DNA of 64,000 nucleotides from JAFNAG01 sp963824985. Lineage in GTDB: Bacteria; Acidobacteriota; UBA6911. The position numbers were made by a program, and so were the translations under genes. The notes beneath the pieces were generated by a model that was not told where the DNA came from, ran no database searches, and saw only the letters and a program-made list of their open reading frames with translations. The stretch is from the NCBI GenBank assembly GCA_963824985.1, contig CAWGRQ010000025.1:186001-250000 (forward strand). The letters are read 5' to 3'. Of the stretch, positions 34,626-43,595 are shown one piece after another; the first letter of the stretch is position 1, and every line of letters begins with the position of its first letter.

Positions 34626-37600
34626 ATGAAACCTTTTGCATTCCGAACTATTATCGCCCTGCTCCTGGTGGCGGCGCTCGGCTGTCTGGGCTTCGCCCAG
34701 GGCTCGAGCTCTTCGCTTACGGGAACGGTCGTTGACCAGTCCGGCGGGGTGATCCCCGGCGCGGAGGTGACGGTCAAGAACGACGCCACGGGCACGGAGT
34801 TCAAGGCCGTCACGGCCGAGAACGGGACCTTTTCGATTCCGGCGCTGGGCGCGGGCAGCTACACGGCCACGGTTTCGGTGCCGAACTTCAAGCAGTCGGT
34901 GATCAAGAACATCGTACTGGTAGCGGCGGTGCCGACCAACATCACGGTCAAGCTCGAGGTCGGCGGCAGCAGCGAGACGGTAACGGTGGTGGCGGGCGCC
35001 GAGGTGGTGCAGTCGACGACGGCGACGGTGTCGACGACGCTGGCGACCACGCAGATCCAGCAGCTGCCCCTGGCGACGCGCAACGCGCTGGATTTTCTGG
35101 TATTGCTGCCGGGCGTAAACACGACGGGTGGGGCGCGCGGCTCGACGTTCATGGGCCTGCCGAACTCGACGATCAACATCACGATCGACGGCATCAACAC
35201 ACAGGACAACTACTACCGGGGTCAGAGCGGCGGTGACGGCTTCTTCAGCATGATCACTCCGCGGCTCGACTCGGTGCAGGAAGTGACGGTATCGACGGCG
35301 GCCGCGGGGGCGGACAGCACGGGAGCCGGCGCGGTACAGATCAAGTTCGTGACGCGGTCGGGGAACAACGAGTACCACGGCAGCCTGTACGAGTACATGC
35401 GCAACCCGTGGCTGAATGCCAACTACTGGTTCAACAACCGCAACAATGCGCCGGTCTATCAGGGCGACGGCGAGGGGCGGGGGCAGAAATGCACCATTGA
35501 CCAGCTGGTCAACGAGTGGGAGAACTGCAAGGCGCCGCGCGACCGGGTCATGCTGCACCAGTTGGGCGTGCGGGTCGGCGGGCCGATTTCGATTCCGAAG
35601 CTGTTCAGCGGGAAGGACCGGCTGTTCTTCTTTGCGAACTGGGAAAACTTCCGTCAGCCGGACGGCCAGACGCGCACCCGTACCATCTACAATCCGCTGG
35701 TGGAGCAGGGGAACTATGTCTACCTGTTCAAGCAGAGCGGGCAGCCCGACCAGGTAAAGTCCCAGAACCTGTTGACCCTGGCCGCGGCGAACGGCTTCAC
35801 GTCGACGTGGGATCCGACGGTGCAGAAGCTGCTTTCGGACATCCGCAACGCGGTCGGGACGGCGGGAACCATCCAGTCGTATCCGACGGTGGCGGATCCG
35901 CTGTACCAGAATTTCATTTTCCAGAACAAAGGGATGGGAGTCCGTCACTTTGTCACGACGCGCGTCGACTTCAACCTGTCGAGCCGGCACAAGATCGAGC
36001 AGAGCTGGAATTACGCGTACTACGATTCCAACCCGGACTTCCTGAATTCCAGGGACCAGCGGTACCCCGGCTTCCCGAATTACGGGACCCAGGCATCGAA
36101 CCGCTGCTCGACCTCGTTCGCGCTGCGGTCGACGATCACGCCGCGGCTGGTGAATGAAGCCCGCGGGGGATTCACCTGCGGGACGACGCTGTTCTTCGCG
36201 AACGTCGGACCGGAATCTTTCAACGGCCAACCGGGCGGAATCGGCGATCTGGGCGGTTACAACTGGACGCCCGCGGGCATTACGGGGGTTATTCCAGTTT
36301 CGGCCCCGAGCCGGCGCAATGCTCCGGTGAAGTCGTTCGAGGACACATTGACCTGGACGAAGGGCGCGCACAGCTTGAGTTTCGGCGGCACCTTCCAGCA
36401 TGTGGGCAACTGGGTGTGGGGCCAGACACTGGCGCCATCGATCGGCTTCGGCCTGCCGAGCGCCTACGACCCGGCCTACGTGATGTTCGATGCCAACAAC
36501 GGGAAGATCAACTTCCCGAACTCGACCGCGAGCCAGCAGAGCACCGCGGCCAGCCTGTATGCCTCGCTGACGGCGCGCGTCACGGCGATCAACGCCAACG
36601 CGGTCCTGAGTGAGACCACCGACCAGTACACGTACAATGGATCGCAGATTCGACGCGCCCGGCAGCGTTCCATGGGACTGTTCGCTGCGGATTCGTGGCG
36701 GATGCGCCCGGGCCTGACGCTCAACTTCGGCGTGCGCTGGGAAGTGGACTTCCCGTGGACGCCGCTCAACAACGCGTTCACCTGGGCGACCCCCGCGGAT
36801 GTGTGGGGGCCTTCGGGAGTCAACAGCATATTCCAGCCGGGAGCGAGCGGCGGCAAGCCGACCCTGGTGTATCAGTTCAACCCCGGGGATCCGGCCTACA
36901 ATCCGGATTACAAGGCGGTGGCGCCGAGCATCGGGTTTGCCTGGAGTCCGCAGGGCACCGGAGGGTTCCTCGACAAGATCCTGGGCGAGGGTTCGCAGAC
37001 GGTCATCCGCGGTGGCTTCGCCCTGGCGTACAACCACTATGGGATGTTGGATTATGTGAACATGTTCGGATCCAACCCCGGCGGGCAGATTGTGGCCAAC
37101 CGGAGCCAGGATCTCGGCAACCTGGTCAATACTGCCGGAGGCGAGACCTGGCCGCTGCTGTTCCGGGACAGGAGCCGGCTGGCGGCGCCGAGTTTCCAGG
37201 CGACGCCGGAGTATCCGATGAAGCCGTCGATCGACGATTCGATCAACGCGTTCGATCCGGACATCCGGACGCCGTACACGATGTCGTGGTCTTTCGGGCT
37301 CCAGCGGGAGCTGGGGAAGGACATGGCGCTCGATATCCGGTATGCCGCGACGCGCAACCTGCAGCCGTGGTATCAGCCGAATCTGAACGGCGAGCGGAAC
37401 ATCGTGGAGAACGGGTTCCTGGACGAGTTCTGGAAGATGCAGGGGAACCTGTATGCCAACCTCGCGGCAAACAAGGGGCGGACGTTCCGGTATGACTCGA
37501 CGGTTGCCGGCACGCAGCAGTTGCCGATCCTGCTGAAGTACCTGGGACGCGGGCTGGATCCGACGAAGGACGCCAGCTACACCAGCGCGGTTCTGGGGAG

Positions 37601-38612
37601 CACCCAGGCTGGATTCTTCACGAACACGACGTACGTGAACTACCTGAACAAGTACAATCCGGATCCGTTCAGCATGGTGTGGACGCCGCTGCAGCGGGAT
37701 TCGACGCGGCGCGGAAACGCGCTGGCGAACGGTCTGCCGGCGAACTTCTTCATCCCCCAGCCGGACGTGCAGAACGGCGGCGGCTGGATCTACCAGAACG
37801 GCGGCGGCAACTACTACGACGGAATGACGATCGAGCTGCGCCGGAGAATGGCGAAAGGGCTGCTGGTGCAGGCGAATTACACGTTTGCCAAGGCTCTGAA
37901 CCTGAACCGGACCTCGTTCCGCAGAGGCTGGGTGAAGGATCTGGGGAACACGCTGCCGCATGCATTCAAGATCAACTGGGTGTATGAAATGCCGTTCGGT
38001 CGGGGCCGGGCGCTGTTCGGCGGTACCGGCAGGGCGCTCGACATGATCGTCGGCGGCTGGGAATTCCAGGGGACGGCTCGTTTGCAGAGCGGCAACCTGG
38101 GAGATTTCGGCAACATCAACCTGGTCGGCATGACGTCGCAGGAGCTGGTGAACTCGGTGGGGGTGTATTTTGACGACGCCAACAAGATCGCCTATTACCT
38201 GCCGAAGGACATCATCGACCAGACGTACAAGGCGTATCAGTACGACGCGGGCGGGTTCACTTCGGGCGCGCCGACGGGGCGGTACATCGCTCCGGCGGGG
38301 AGCGTGGGCGCGGGCAACTGCGTGGAGATCGCCAGCGGCGATTGCGCGGGCCGGCACAATTACTACCGCTATCCCAAGTTCACGCGTTTCGACATGAGCC
38401 TGGTGAAGCGGTTCCGGTTCACCGAGCAGAAGAACTTCGAGCTGCGCGGTGAGTTCCTGAACGCGTTCAACAACATCAACTTCAACGGCATGCAGAGCAC
38501 AGCGCCCAGCAACCTCAACTTTATGCGGGTCAGTTCGGCCTACACGGACCGGAACCAGACCCAGGATCCGGGCGGACGCCTGATCCAGATCGTGCTGCGC
38601 TTCAACTTCTAA
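34626..38612 (+). CDS. TonB-dependent receptor 2 with carboxypeptidase-regulatory-like domain
   Basis: This intact outer-membrane receptor has 1,328 residues from the ATG at 34626. The signal peptide (about residues 1-26) ends at GFAQ. It is followed by the regulatory-like beta domain (SSLTGTVVDQSGGVIPGAEV), the plug with NALDFLVLLPGVNTTGG, and a large barrel ending RLIQIVLRFNF. The relatives known to me take up oligosaccharides, peptides or chelates, but I cannot tell the ligand. It is a close paralog of receptor 1 about 5.5 kb upstream in the same orientation, with a shared leader block and ribosome-site context. Cysteines such as CTIDQLVNEWENC are conserved between the two. A long open frame on the opposite strand is a composition artefact. 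Confidence 0.95.
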   Translation: MKPFAFRTIIALLLVAALGCLGFAQGSSSSLTGTVVDQSGGVIPGAEVTVKNDATGTEFKAVTAENGTFSIPALGAGSYTATVSVPNFKQSVIKNIVLVAAVPTNITVKLEVGGSSETVTVVAGAEVVQSTTATVSTTLATTQIQQLPLATRNALDFLVLLPGVNTTGGARGSTFMGLPNSTINITIDGINTQDNYYRGQSGGDGFFSMITPRLDSVQEVTVSTAAAGADSTGAGAVQIKFVTRSGNNEYHGSLYEYMRNPWLNANYWFNNRNNAPVYQGDGEGRGQKCTIDQLVNEWENCKAPRDRVMLHQLGVRVGGPISIPKLFSGKDRLFFFANWENFRQPDGQTRTRTIYNPLVEQGNYVYLFKQSGQPDQVKSQNLLTLAAANGFTSTWDPTVQKLLSDIRNAVGTAGTIQSYPTVADPLYQNFIFQNKGMGVRHFVTTRVDFNLSSRHKIEQSWNYAYYDSNPDFLNSRDQRYPGFPNYGTQASNRCSTSFALRSTITPRLVNEARGGFTCGTTLFFANVGPESFNGQPGGIGDLGGYNWTPAGITGVIPVSAPSRRNAPVKSFEDTLTWTKGAHSLSFGGTFQHVGNWVWGQTLAPSIGFGLPSAYDPAYVMFDANNGKINFPNSTASQQSTAASLYASLTARVTAINANAVLSETTDQYTYNGSQIRRARQRSMGLFAADSWRMRPGLTLNFGVRWEVDFPWTPLNNAFTWATPADVWGPSGVNSIFQPGASGGKPTLVYQFNPGDPAYNPDYKAVAPSIGFAWSPQGTGGFLDKILGEGSQTVIRGGFALAYNHYGMLDYVNMFGSNPGGQIVANRSQDLGNLVNTAGGETWPLLFRDRSRLAAPSFQATPEYPMKPSIDDSINAFDPDIRTPYTMSWSFGLQRELGKDMALDIRYAATRNLQPWYQPNLNGERNIVENGFLDEFWKMQGNLYANLAANKGRTFRYDSTVAGTQQLPILLKYLGRGLDPTKDASYTSAVLGSTQAGFFTNTTYVNYLNKYNPDPFSMVWTPLQRDSTRRGNALANGLPANFFIPQPDVQNGGGWIYQNGGGNYYDGMTIELRRRMAKGLLVQANYTFAKALNLNRTSFRRGWVKDLGNTLPHAFKINWVYEMPFGRGRALFGGTGRALDMIVGGWEFQGTARLQSGNLGDFGNINLVGMTSQELVNSVGVYFDDANKIAYYLPKDIIDQTYKAYQYDAGGFTSGAPTGRYIAPAGSVGAGNCVEIASGDCAGRHNYYRYPKFTRFDMSLVKRFRFTEQKNFELRGEFLNAFNNINFNGMQSTAPSNLNFMRVSSAYTDRNQTQDPGGRLIQIVLRFNF

Positions 38613-38636
38613 ACGTCACGATTGCAGGGCAGGGGA

Positions 38637-38659
38637 GGGACGCGGTCCGGCCGCGTCCC
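38637..38659 (+). terminator. Hairpin after receptor 2, possible terminator
   Basis: GGGACGCGG pairs with CCGCGTCCC around TCCGG, 24 bp after the stop codon. There is no T tract, as with the hairpin after receptor 1. Confidence 0.55.
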
Positions 38660-38671
38660 TTCAGGGAAAAA

Positions 38672-38760
38672 CAAAAAGGAAAACAGGGACATTCCGGATT
38701 TCCACCGCGCGCGGCTCTTGTCCGTGCTTGGAACGGAAATCCGGAGTGTCCCCTTTTTGT
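38672..38760. repeat. R4 REP-like palindrome, copy 3
   Basis: The arms GGGACATTCCGGATTTCC (38686-38703) and GGAAATCCGGAGTGTCCC (38735-38752) are flanked by A- and T-rich ends (AAAAAGG, CCCTTTTT). It shares the GGGACATTCC core with the two copies near 12.5-12.8 kb, with a different loop. Confidence 0.75.
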
Positions 38761-38806
38761 CCCCTTATCTTATTTGTCATTCCGGGACGTCCTTTTTTTG
38801 CCGCCG

Positions 38807-40135
38807 TCAGGACGATTTCACTTCGGCCTTTTCCAGGACATGCGCCCTGGCTGCGTCTGCCCGCTTCAACAGCAGAGCGAATACCAGGCCCGCCAGGCCC
38901 AGGGCGGCGAACATCAGCTGCGATGATGTGTACGAACTGGTGTGGTGTGCCAGAAGCCCGTTCAGGTAAGGGAAGAGTGCCAGCCCGATGTTCTGGATCA
39001 TGGTGGTCAACCCGAAGGCCGTGCCTACTTTTTCTTTGGCAACCAGCAACGGGATCGAAGGCCACATGGCCGCCGGGACCAGGACGAATGCCGTGCCGAG
39101 GACGATCATCGGGATGCGGGGATCGACATACGTCAGCCCGAGGACCAGATGGCTGGCGATAAGCAGCAGGGAGCCGAGAATCATCAGGGTGGCACGCCTG
39201 CCGATTCTGTCGACCAGGCGCCCGGCGAAGGGAGCAAAAATCATCGAGGCGAAGATCGGGATGCTGGTAATTCCCGGGGCGGTCGTAAACATGTGGAACA
39301 TGTTGAAGAAAGCCTGGTAGAAAAATCCGCCGGCCCCCGCCTGCACATCCGGGATACCCCATTTGGTGGCAATCAGATTGGTGGATAGCGCGGTAAATGG
39401 AAAGATGGCAGAGTAGAAGGCAAGGCACAGGAGCGTCACATACCAATAAGTGTTGGTGAAAGCCCTGATGTCGCCAAAGACGATTTTGTCACCCGCCCCC
39501 TCCGTCTTCATCCCCAGCACCGTCTCCCCTCTCCTGTCCATGAAATTGGAAACCAGGTTGCAGAGTAAGGATAGACCGCAGAGAAGGAACGCCGCCCAGA
39601 GGGCGGAGCGGAAACTCCCGAAATAACTGGCGATGAGAGCTTCCGTATTGAAAGAGAACAATGTGCCGAGGCGGCTGATGGTTAATGCCACCCCAAACGA
39701 GAGAGCCAGTTCCTTCCCCTTGAACCATTTCGAAAGGATGGCCAGCTGAGCGACCACCAGCGATTCGGATCCGGCTCCAAAGATGAGGCGCCCGACAAAC
39801 AGCATCCAGGTCGACTGGGCCAGGGCCACGACCAGCGCTCCAAGGGTCACCAGAAGGGAAAACAGAAGCGATGCTCTCCGCGTTCCCAGGCGATCGGTGA
39901 GTATCCCGCCGAAAAAAACAATCGCAATGGCCGCAATTGAATATGCCGAATACAAGAGACCGATGGTTCCGGTAGAGATGCCCAGAGCCGGGATGAGGAT
40001 GTTCTCGATCGCTCCGATGGAATCATAGGCGAAATAGGAGCCGAAGGTCAGCATGCTGACAAACAGAAGCAGCACAAAACGATACCTGCGGCTGGACGGA
40101 TGAAACGGCGCGAGGTTTGCAGGAGGCTGATTCAT
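38807..40135 (-). CDS. Major facilitator superfamily transporter
   Basis: This 442-residue transporter has about twelve membrane segments. The MFS signature between helices 2 and 3 reads GGILTDRLGTRRA. The equivalent in the second half is FAGRLVDRIGRRATLMI. A helix-4/5 region (GRLIFGAGSESLVVAQLAIL) resembles the MFSD1-like and nitrate/organic-anion groups. The substrate is unknown. The start lies 15 bp downstream of the SirB1-like gene on the same strand, so the two are likely co-transcribed. Confidence 0.9.
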   Translation of the reverse strand: MNQPPANLAPFHPSSRRYRFVLLLFVSMLTFGSYFAYDSIGAIENILIPALGISTGTIGLLYSAYSIAAIAIVFFGGILTDRLGTRRASLLFSLLVTLGALVVALAQSTWMLFVGRLIFGAGSESLVVAQLAILSKWFKGKELALSFGVALTISRLGTLFSFNTEALIASYFGSFRSALWAAFLLCGLSLLCNLVSNFMDRRGETVLGMKTEGAGDKIVFGDIRAFTNTYWYVTLLCLAFYSAIFPFTALSTNLIATKWGIPDVQAGAGGFFYQAFFNMFHMFTTAPGITSIPIFASMIFAPFAGRLVDRIGRRATLMILGSLLLIASHLVLGLTYVDPRIPMIVLGTAFVLVPAAMWPSIPLLVAKEKVGTAFGLTTMIQNIGLALFPYLNGLLAHHTSSYTSSQLMFAALGLAGLVFALLLKRADAARAHVLEKAEVKSS

Positions 40136-40150
40136 GGGCTTTCCCGGTGA

Positions 40151-40993
40151 TCAGTTCGGAACGGCAACAACGCCTCGTAAAGTCCTAACGTGAGCTTCGA
40201 TGTATGCCAGGTCCTCTGGCGAGTTGGAGTGCTCCAGATAGTACTCGAGATCGGCGAGCGCCTTGGAAAAAAGGCTGGTTTGCATGTAGAGCATGCCCCG
40301 ATCCCGGATTTCGGAAAGGATCCCCGGGTTAAGCACCAGGATCCGGTCCACGACCCCGAGGGCTTTGTGATATTCCTCTGCCTGGTAGTATATTCCCTTT
40401 AAATTAAATAACATGCGGGAGACGATGGACCTCTTTTCCATCGGCTGCAGGAAGGCAGGCTGTACCGTGACCGACCCGCCATAGACGCGGTCAAGAAGTT
40501 CCTGGCAGTCCTCGATGCCGAGGACCCGCCCATGATTGAATGGGTCGATCAACACCTCCCTCTCATTCACGATGCACTTGACGATAAAATGTCCCGGGAA
40601 GCCAACTCCCTGAATCGGGAACGCAAGCCGTCTGCCGACCTCAATATAAATAACGGAAAGGGACAGGGGAATTCCCTGCTTGCGATCCAGAACCTCGTTG
40701 AGATAGCTGTTGCGGGGATCATAGTAATCGTCCGCATTACCCCGAAATGCTTCCTGAACAAAAAGCACTTCGTTGAGGCATTCCAGAATCGTGCTTGCGG
40801 AGCGATCGTGTCCGGCCAGCACTTCAACGCGAGCGGCAAGAGTGTCCAACTTGCGGAGATACCCGTCGACGTCAAGTTTCGGGTACTCTTCAATCCCGAT
40901 GGTCAAAGCAGCGCGGTCCAGAGGGAAAACCGCCTCGTCCAGAGCTGCAAGCTCGGCAAATGCCTTTCGCGCCATGAGAGTATTGGCGATCAC
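40151..40993 (-). CDS. SirB1/transglutaminase-like protein with TPR tail
   Basis: This 280-residue protein of the SirB1 (YchA) family carries a transglutaminase-like N-terminal fold (YLNEVLDRKQGIPLSLSVIYIEVGRR, GFPGHFIVK) followed by TPR-like helices (about residues 195-270). A glycine occupies the place of the usual catalytic cysteine in RKQGIPLSL, as in other SirB1 proteins, so peptidase activity is doubtful. The start is GTG at 40993, with AAGGAG six bases upstream. The function is poorly defined in the family. An MFS gene follows closely. Confidence 0.85.
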   Translation of the reverse strand: MIANTLMARKAFAELAALDEAVFPLDRAALTIGIEEYPKLDVDGYLRKLDTLAARVEVLAGHDRSASTILECLNEVLFVQEAFRGNADDYYDPRNSYLNEVLDRKQGIPLSLSVIYIEVGRRLAFPIQGVGFPGHFIVKCIVNEREVLIDPFNHGRVLGIEDCQELLDRVYGGSVTVQPAFLQPMEKRSIVSRMLFNLKGIYYQAEEYHKALGVVDRILVLNPGILSEIRDRGMLYMQTSLFSKALADLEYYLEHSNSPEDLAYIEAHVRTLRGVVAVPN

Positions 40994-41345
40994 ATCTGCT
41001 CCTTGAGAGACCCCGGCGCGCGCGCCCGGATCATGACTTTCCGCGCTCAGGTTGCGGGCACGGCCGGCAGGGTACTTATATCAGTCGGGTTTGGATGCGG
41101 CAAGATGATTGTACGCCCATGACTTTCGGGCGTGCGCCACAGGCGCTTGAGGAGCTGCTCCCATTTTCCCGGCGGTTTTGGATGCCTCTTCGGATGCCGG
41201 GACATTCTGGTCGCCGGCATCGGTGCTTGAATCGCCGCCCTGCCAAAGGAATCATCCTATTTTCGCGCGAAAAAATGTTAAGCTATCATAAGAGTTGATC
41301 CCGCATGCAAGGCGGATCCCGGGCAGGAATGACCTGGAGTCACAG
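40994..41345. other. Intergenic region between SirB1-like and RsbW-like genes
   Basis: A 352-bp divergent spacer. A perfect palindrome TTTTCGCGCGAAAA at about 41260-41273 lies 73-86 bp before the RsbW-like start and could be an operator. An AT-rich stretch, GTTAAGCTATCATAAG, follows it. Nothing else is recognised. Confidence 0.4.
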
Positions 41346-41792
41346 ATGCCCACCGACCAACCCGATTCCTGCGAATTCGAAAACGACAAGCTGTTGCTGC
41401 GTCTGGACATCACCTTCGCTGCCGATGTGCAGGCGATCGCCGGCGTAGTCGACCGGATACTGGACCTGGCCAAGGAAACCAGCTGTGTGGCCGGGAGAGA
41501 GTTCGAAGTTCAGTCGGCGCTGTACGAGGCTTTGACCAACGCCGTCATCCACGGCTGCAAGCAAGACAAGACCAAAACCGTTCAGGTGACGGCATCGTGC
41601 GATTTGTCGAAGGGAATTCTCCTCGTCGTCAGAGATCCGGGTGAGGGTTTTGATGTCAATTCGATTCCCAGCCCGATTCAGGGGGAGAGGATTTTTTCTT
41701 CGCACGGCCGCGGGATATTCCTGATCAACCAGCTGATGGACGAGGTGCGTTTCAAGCGCGGCGGCACCGAAATTCACATGCTGAAGAAATGA
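41346..41792 (+). CDS. RsbW-like anti-sigma factor / serine kinase (HATPase_c)
   Basis: This is a 148-residue single-domain GHKL ATPase. The N box is EALTNAVIHGCKQ, followed by VRDPGEGFDV (G1) and SHGRGIFLINQLMDEV (G2). Such proteins bind a sigma factor or phosphorylate an STAS antagonist in partner-switching pathways. No STAS or sigma gene is adjacent, so the partner is unknown. The start is ATG at 41346, with TGGAG about nine bases upstream; a TTG at 41295 would add 17 residues. Confidence 0.88.
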   Translation: MPTDQPDSCEFENDKLLLRLDITFAADVQAIAGVVDRILDLAKETSCVAGREFEVQSALYEALTNAVIHGCKQDKTKTVQVTASCDLSKGILLVVRDPGEGFDVNSIPSPIQGERIFSSHGRGIFLINQLMDEVRFKRGGTEIHMLKK

Positions 41793-41826
41793 CCGCAAGA
41801 CCCTTCATAACCCGCATTATCCACCA

Positions 41827-42089
41827 AGGGTTCACGCAAAAATAAATTCACATTCTGGCGCGAGCACCGTCGCACCTGCGGTGCTCCTGGGACGGGCAGA
41901 TGCAAGGCGACGCGACGCAGGCGATGTGGTGACATCGTCGAGGAGCGGCAACGCAGCAGATGCCCGTCCGCCGCCGCGCCCCGAAGGGCTGCAGCCTCTC
42001 CGATACCTGAATTCCTATTCCCATCCTCCACCGCATTCCTCCGTCGTCCAAGCTGCAGCAGAATGTGAAGTTATTTTTGCGCGAGCCCT
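41827..42089. repeat. R1 repeat, copy 2
   Basis: A 263-bp element with 31-bp inverted arms at 41827-41857 (AGGGTTCACGCAAAAATAAA...) and 42059-42089, matching at about 28 of 31 positions. The core from 41861 (CGAGCACCGTCGCACCTGCG) includes an inner hairpin GAGCACCG/CGGTGCTC and matches copies 1 and 3. The inner part of the arms (TTCACATTCTG) differs from copy 3 (TTGGC-TTTTG) in both arms at once. Confidence 0.88.
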
Positions 42090-42196
42090 CAGCAATACAA
42101 TCCTGGACGCGGAGGGATGCGGATGAGCACGGAGTGGAGCCGTGTTCTTCCGTATCTGCAATCCCTTCTCTTATGAGCGGGTAATTATTATTCGGG

Positions 42197-43387
42197 TTAG
42201 ATCAAGGATGGGGCGGATTCACGCTCCGCTGCATTCCTCAGGGTGACCAGGCTCATCAGGAATGCCAGACCCATGAACATCCCCGCGGTCACAAACGGCC
42301 AGCCGATACCAAAGGCGTCAAACGTGTAGCCGCCCCACATGGGGCCCAGGATGCGGCCCAGGCTCGAAACGGACTGGGCGATTCCCATGACCCCCCCCTG
42401 CTCGTCGACACTGCTGGATTTGGAAAGCAAGGAGGCCAGAGACGGGTTGTTGATGCCGGCGCCGAACGAAAGAAGTGCCAGGACGAGACAATAAGCGGGC
42501 ATATTCGGGGTAAACGGCATCAGGGCGAGCCCGAAGATCATGGAGAATGTCCCAAGCACGATCATGCGCCTCTCCCCCAGGCGACGCACCATACGGCCCA
42601 CGAGATATCCCTGCATGACGCTCATAATCACGCCAATGAATGTAAAGAGATACCCGGTCTCGCGGACCGTGAGCCCGTACCGGTGTTCGTTCAGCAATCC
42701 GAAAGTCGACTCCATACTGGAGAAAGCAAAAATCACCACGAGGTTCATCAGCAGCAGCGGGATTATCTGCGGATGAGAGAGGGTCTCTCCCAAACTCCGC
42801 ATGTCAAACCGGCGCCGGTACGCCCGCACCCTGGCCTCCCTCGTAAGCGATTCCGGGAGCTTGAAATAGGCGAACACGAGGTTGATGCCGGCCAGGGCGG
42901 ACGCGAGCAAGACCGGCTTGTCGTAGCCGTAGGGAGCGAGCACTCCGCCGATGGCGGGTCCGAGAATAAATCCCAGGCCGAAAGCGGCTCCGATCAATCC
43001 CATTCCCTTCGCTCTGCTTTCAGGGGGGGTGACATCCGCAATGTATGCCTGTGTGGTTGGGATGATAGCCCCGGCGATGCCGGCAACCATCCGCCCGATA
43101 AACAGGCCGGTGAGCGTTCCCGCGAGGCCGAAGATGAGGAACCCGATGCATGAACCGGCGAGGCTGACGAGAATCAGCGGCCGCCTGCCATATCGATCCG
43201 ACAGCCGCCCCCATATTGGGGTGAACAGGAATTGCATGAGCGAATAACTGGTCGACAACAGGCCGATGGCCAAGGCTGTAGCACCGTAGGTTTCCGCGTA
43301 GTAGGGAAGCAGGGGGAGGACGATGCCAAACCCGACCAGGTCGATGAATACCGTCAGAAAAATGATGACCAGTGGTGAATGTTTCAT
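42197..43387 (-). CDS. Major facilitator superfamily transporter, TetA/DHA1-like
   Basis: This drug:H+ antiporter-1 type transporter of 396 residues from the ATG at 43387 has twelve membrane segments. The helix 2-3 motif is PIWGRLSDRYGRRPLILVS. The motif in helix 5, GAAFGLGFILGPAIGG, is the antiporter motif C. It is probably an efflux pump; the substrate is unknown. The open frame extends 51 codons upstream, but that part is polar, and the ATG begins directly at the first helix (MKHSPLVIIFLTVFIDLVGF). No good ribosome site precedes it. Confidence 0.9.
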   Translation of the reverse strand: MKHSPLVIIFLTVFIDLVGFGIVLPLLPYYAETYGATALAIGLLSTSYSLMQFLFTPIWGRLSDRYGRRPLILVSLAGSCIGFLIFGLAGTLTGLFIGRMVAGIAGAIIPTTQAYIADVTPPESRAKGMGLIGAAFGLGFILGPAIGGVLAPYGYDKPVLLASALAGINLVFAYFKLPESLTREARVRAYRRRFDMRSLGETLSHPQIIPLLLMNLVVIFAFSSMESTFGLLNEHRYGLTVRETGYLFTFIGVIMSVMQGYLVGRMVRRLGERRMIVLGTFSMIFGLALMPFTPNMPAYCLVLALLSFGAGINNPSLASLLSKSSSVDEQGGVMGIAQSVSSLGRILGPMWGGYTFDAFGIGWPFVTAGMFMGLAFLMSLVTLRNAAERESAPSLI

Positions 43388-43595
43388 AGGAGCTATACGA
43401 TACCAGAGGATGTGCGGATGACGAACGACAAAGGTGGTCAGGCTGCAATCGTTGCAGAACTCTGCCGCCGGGGCCTCAAAGAAAAAATTCAGCCCGCCGG
43501 CAGGTGTCAGGAAAAAGGCAAGGCGCCCGGCTTCGATCATGAAGCCAGGCGCCTGAAGTCAATCCTCGCCAGCCGGATCCATGCCCGGCCGCTGG

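Noticed and set aside
34608..38357. 1,249-codon open frame opposite TonB receptor 2
   Set aside because: An antisense artefact of GC-rich codons, arginine/valine-rich, with no family features. The plus-strand receptor is unambiguous.
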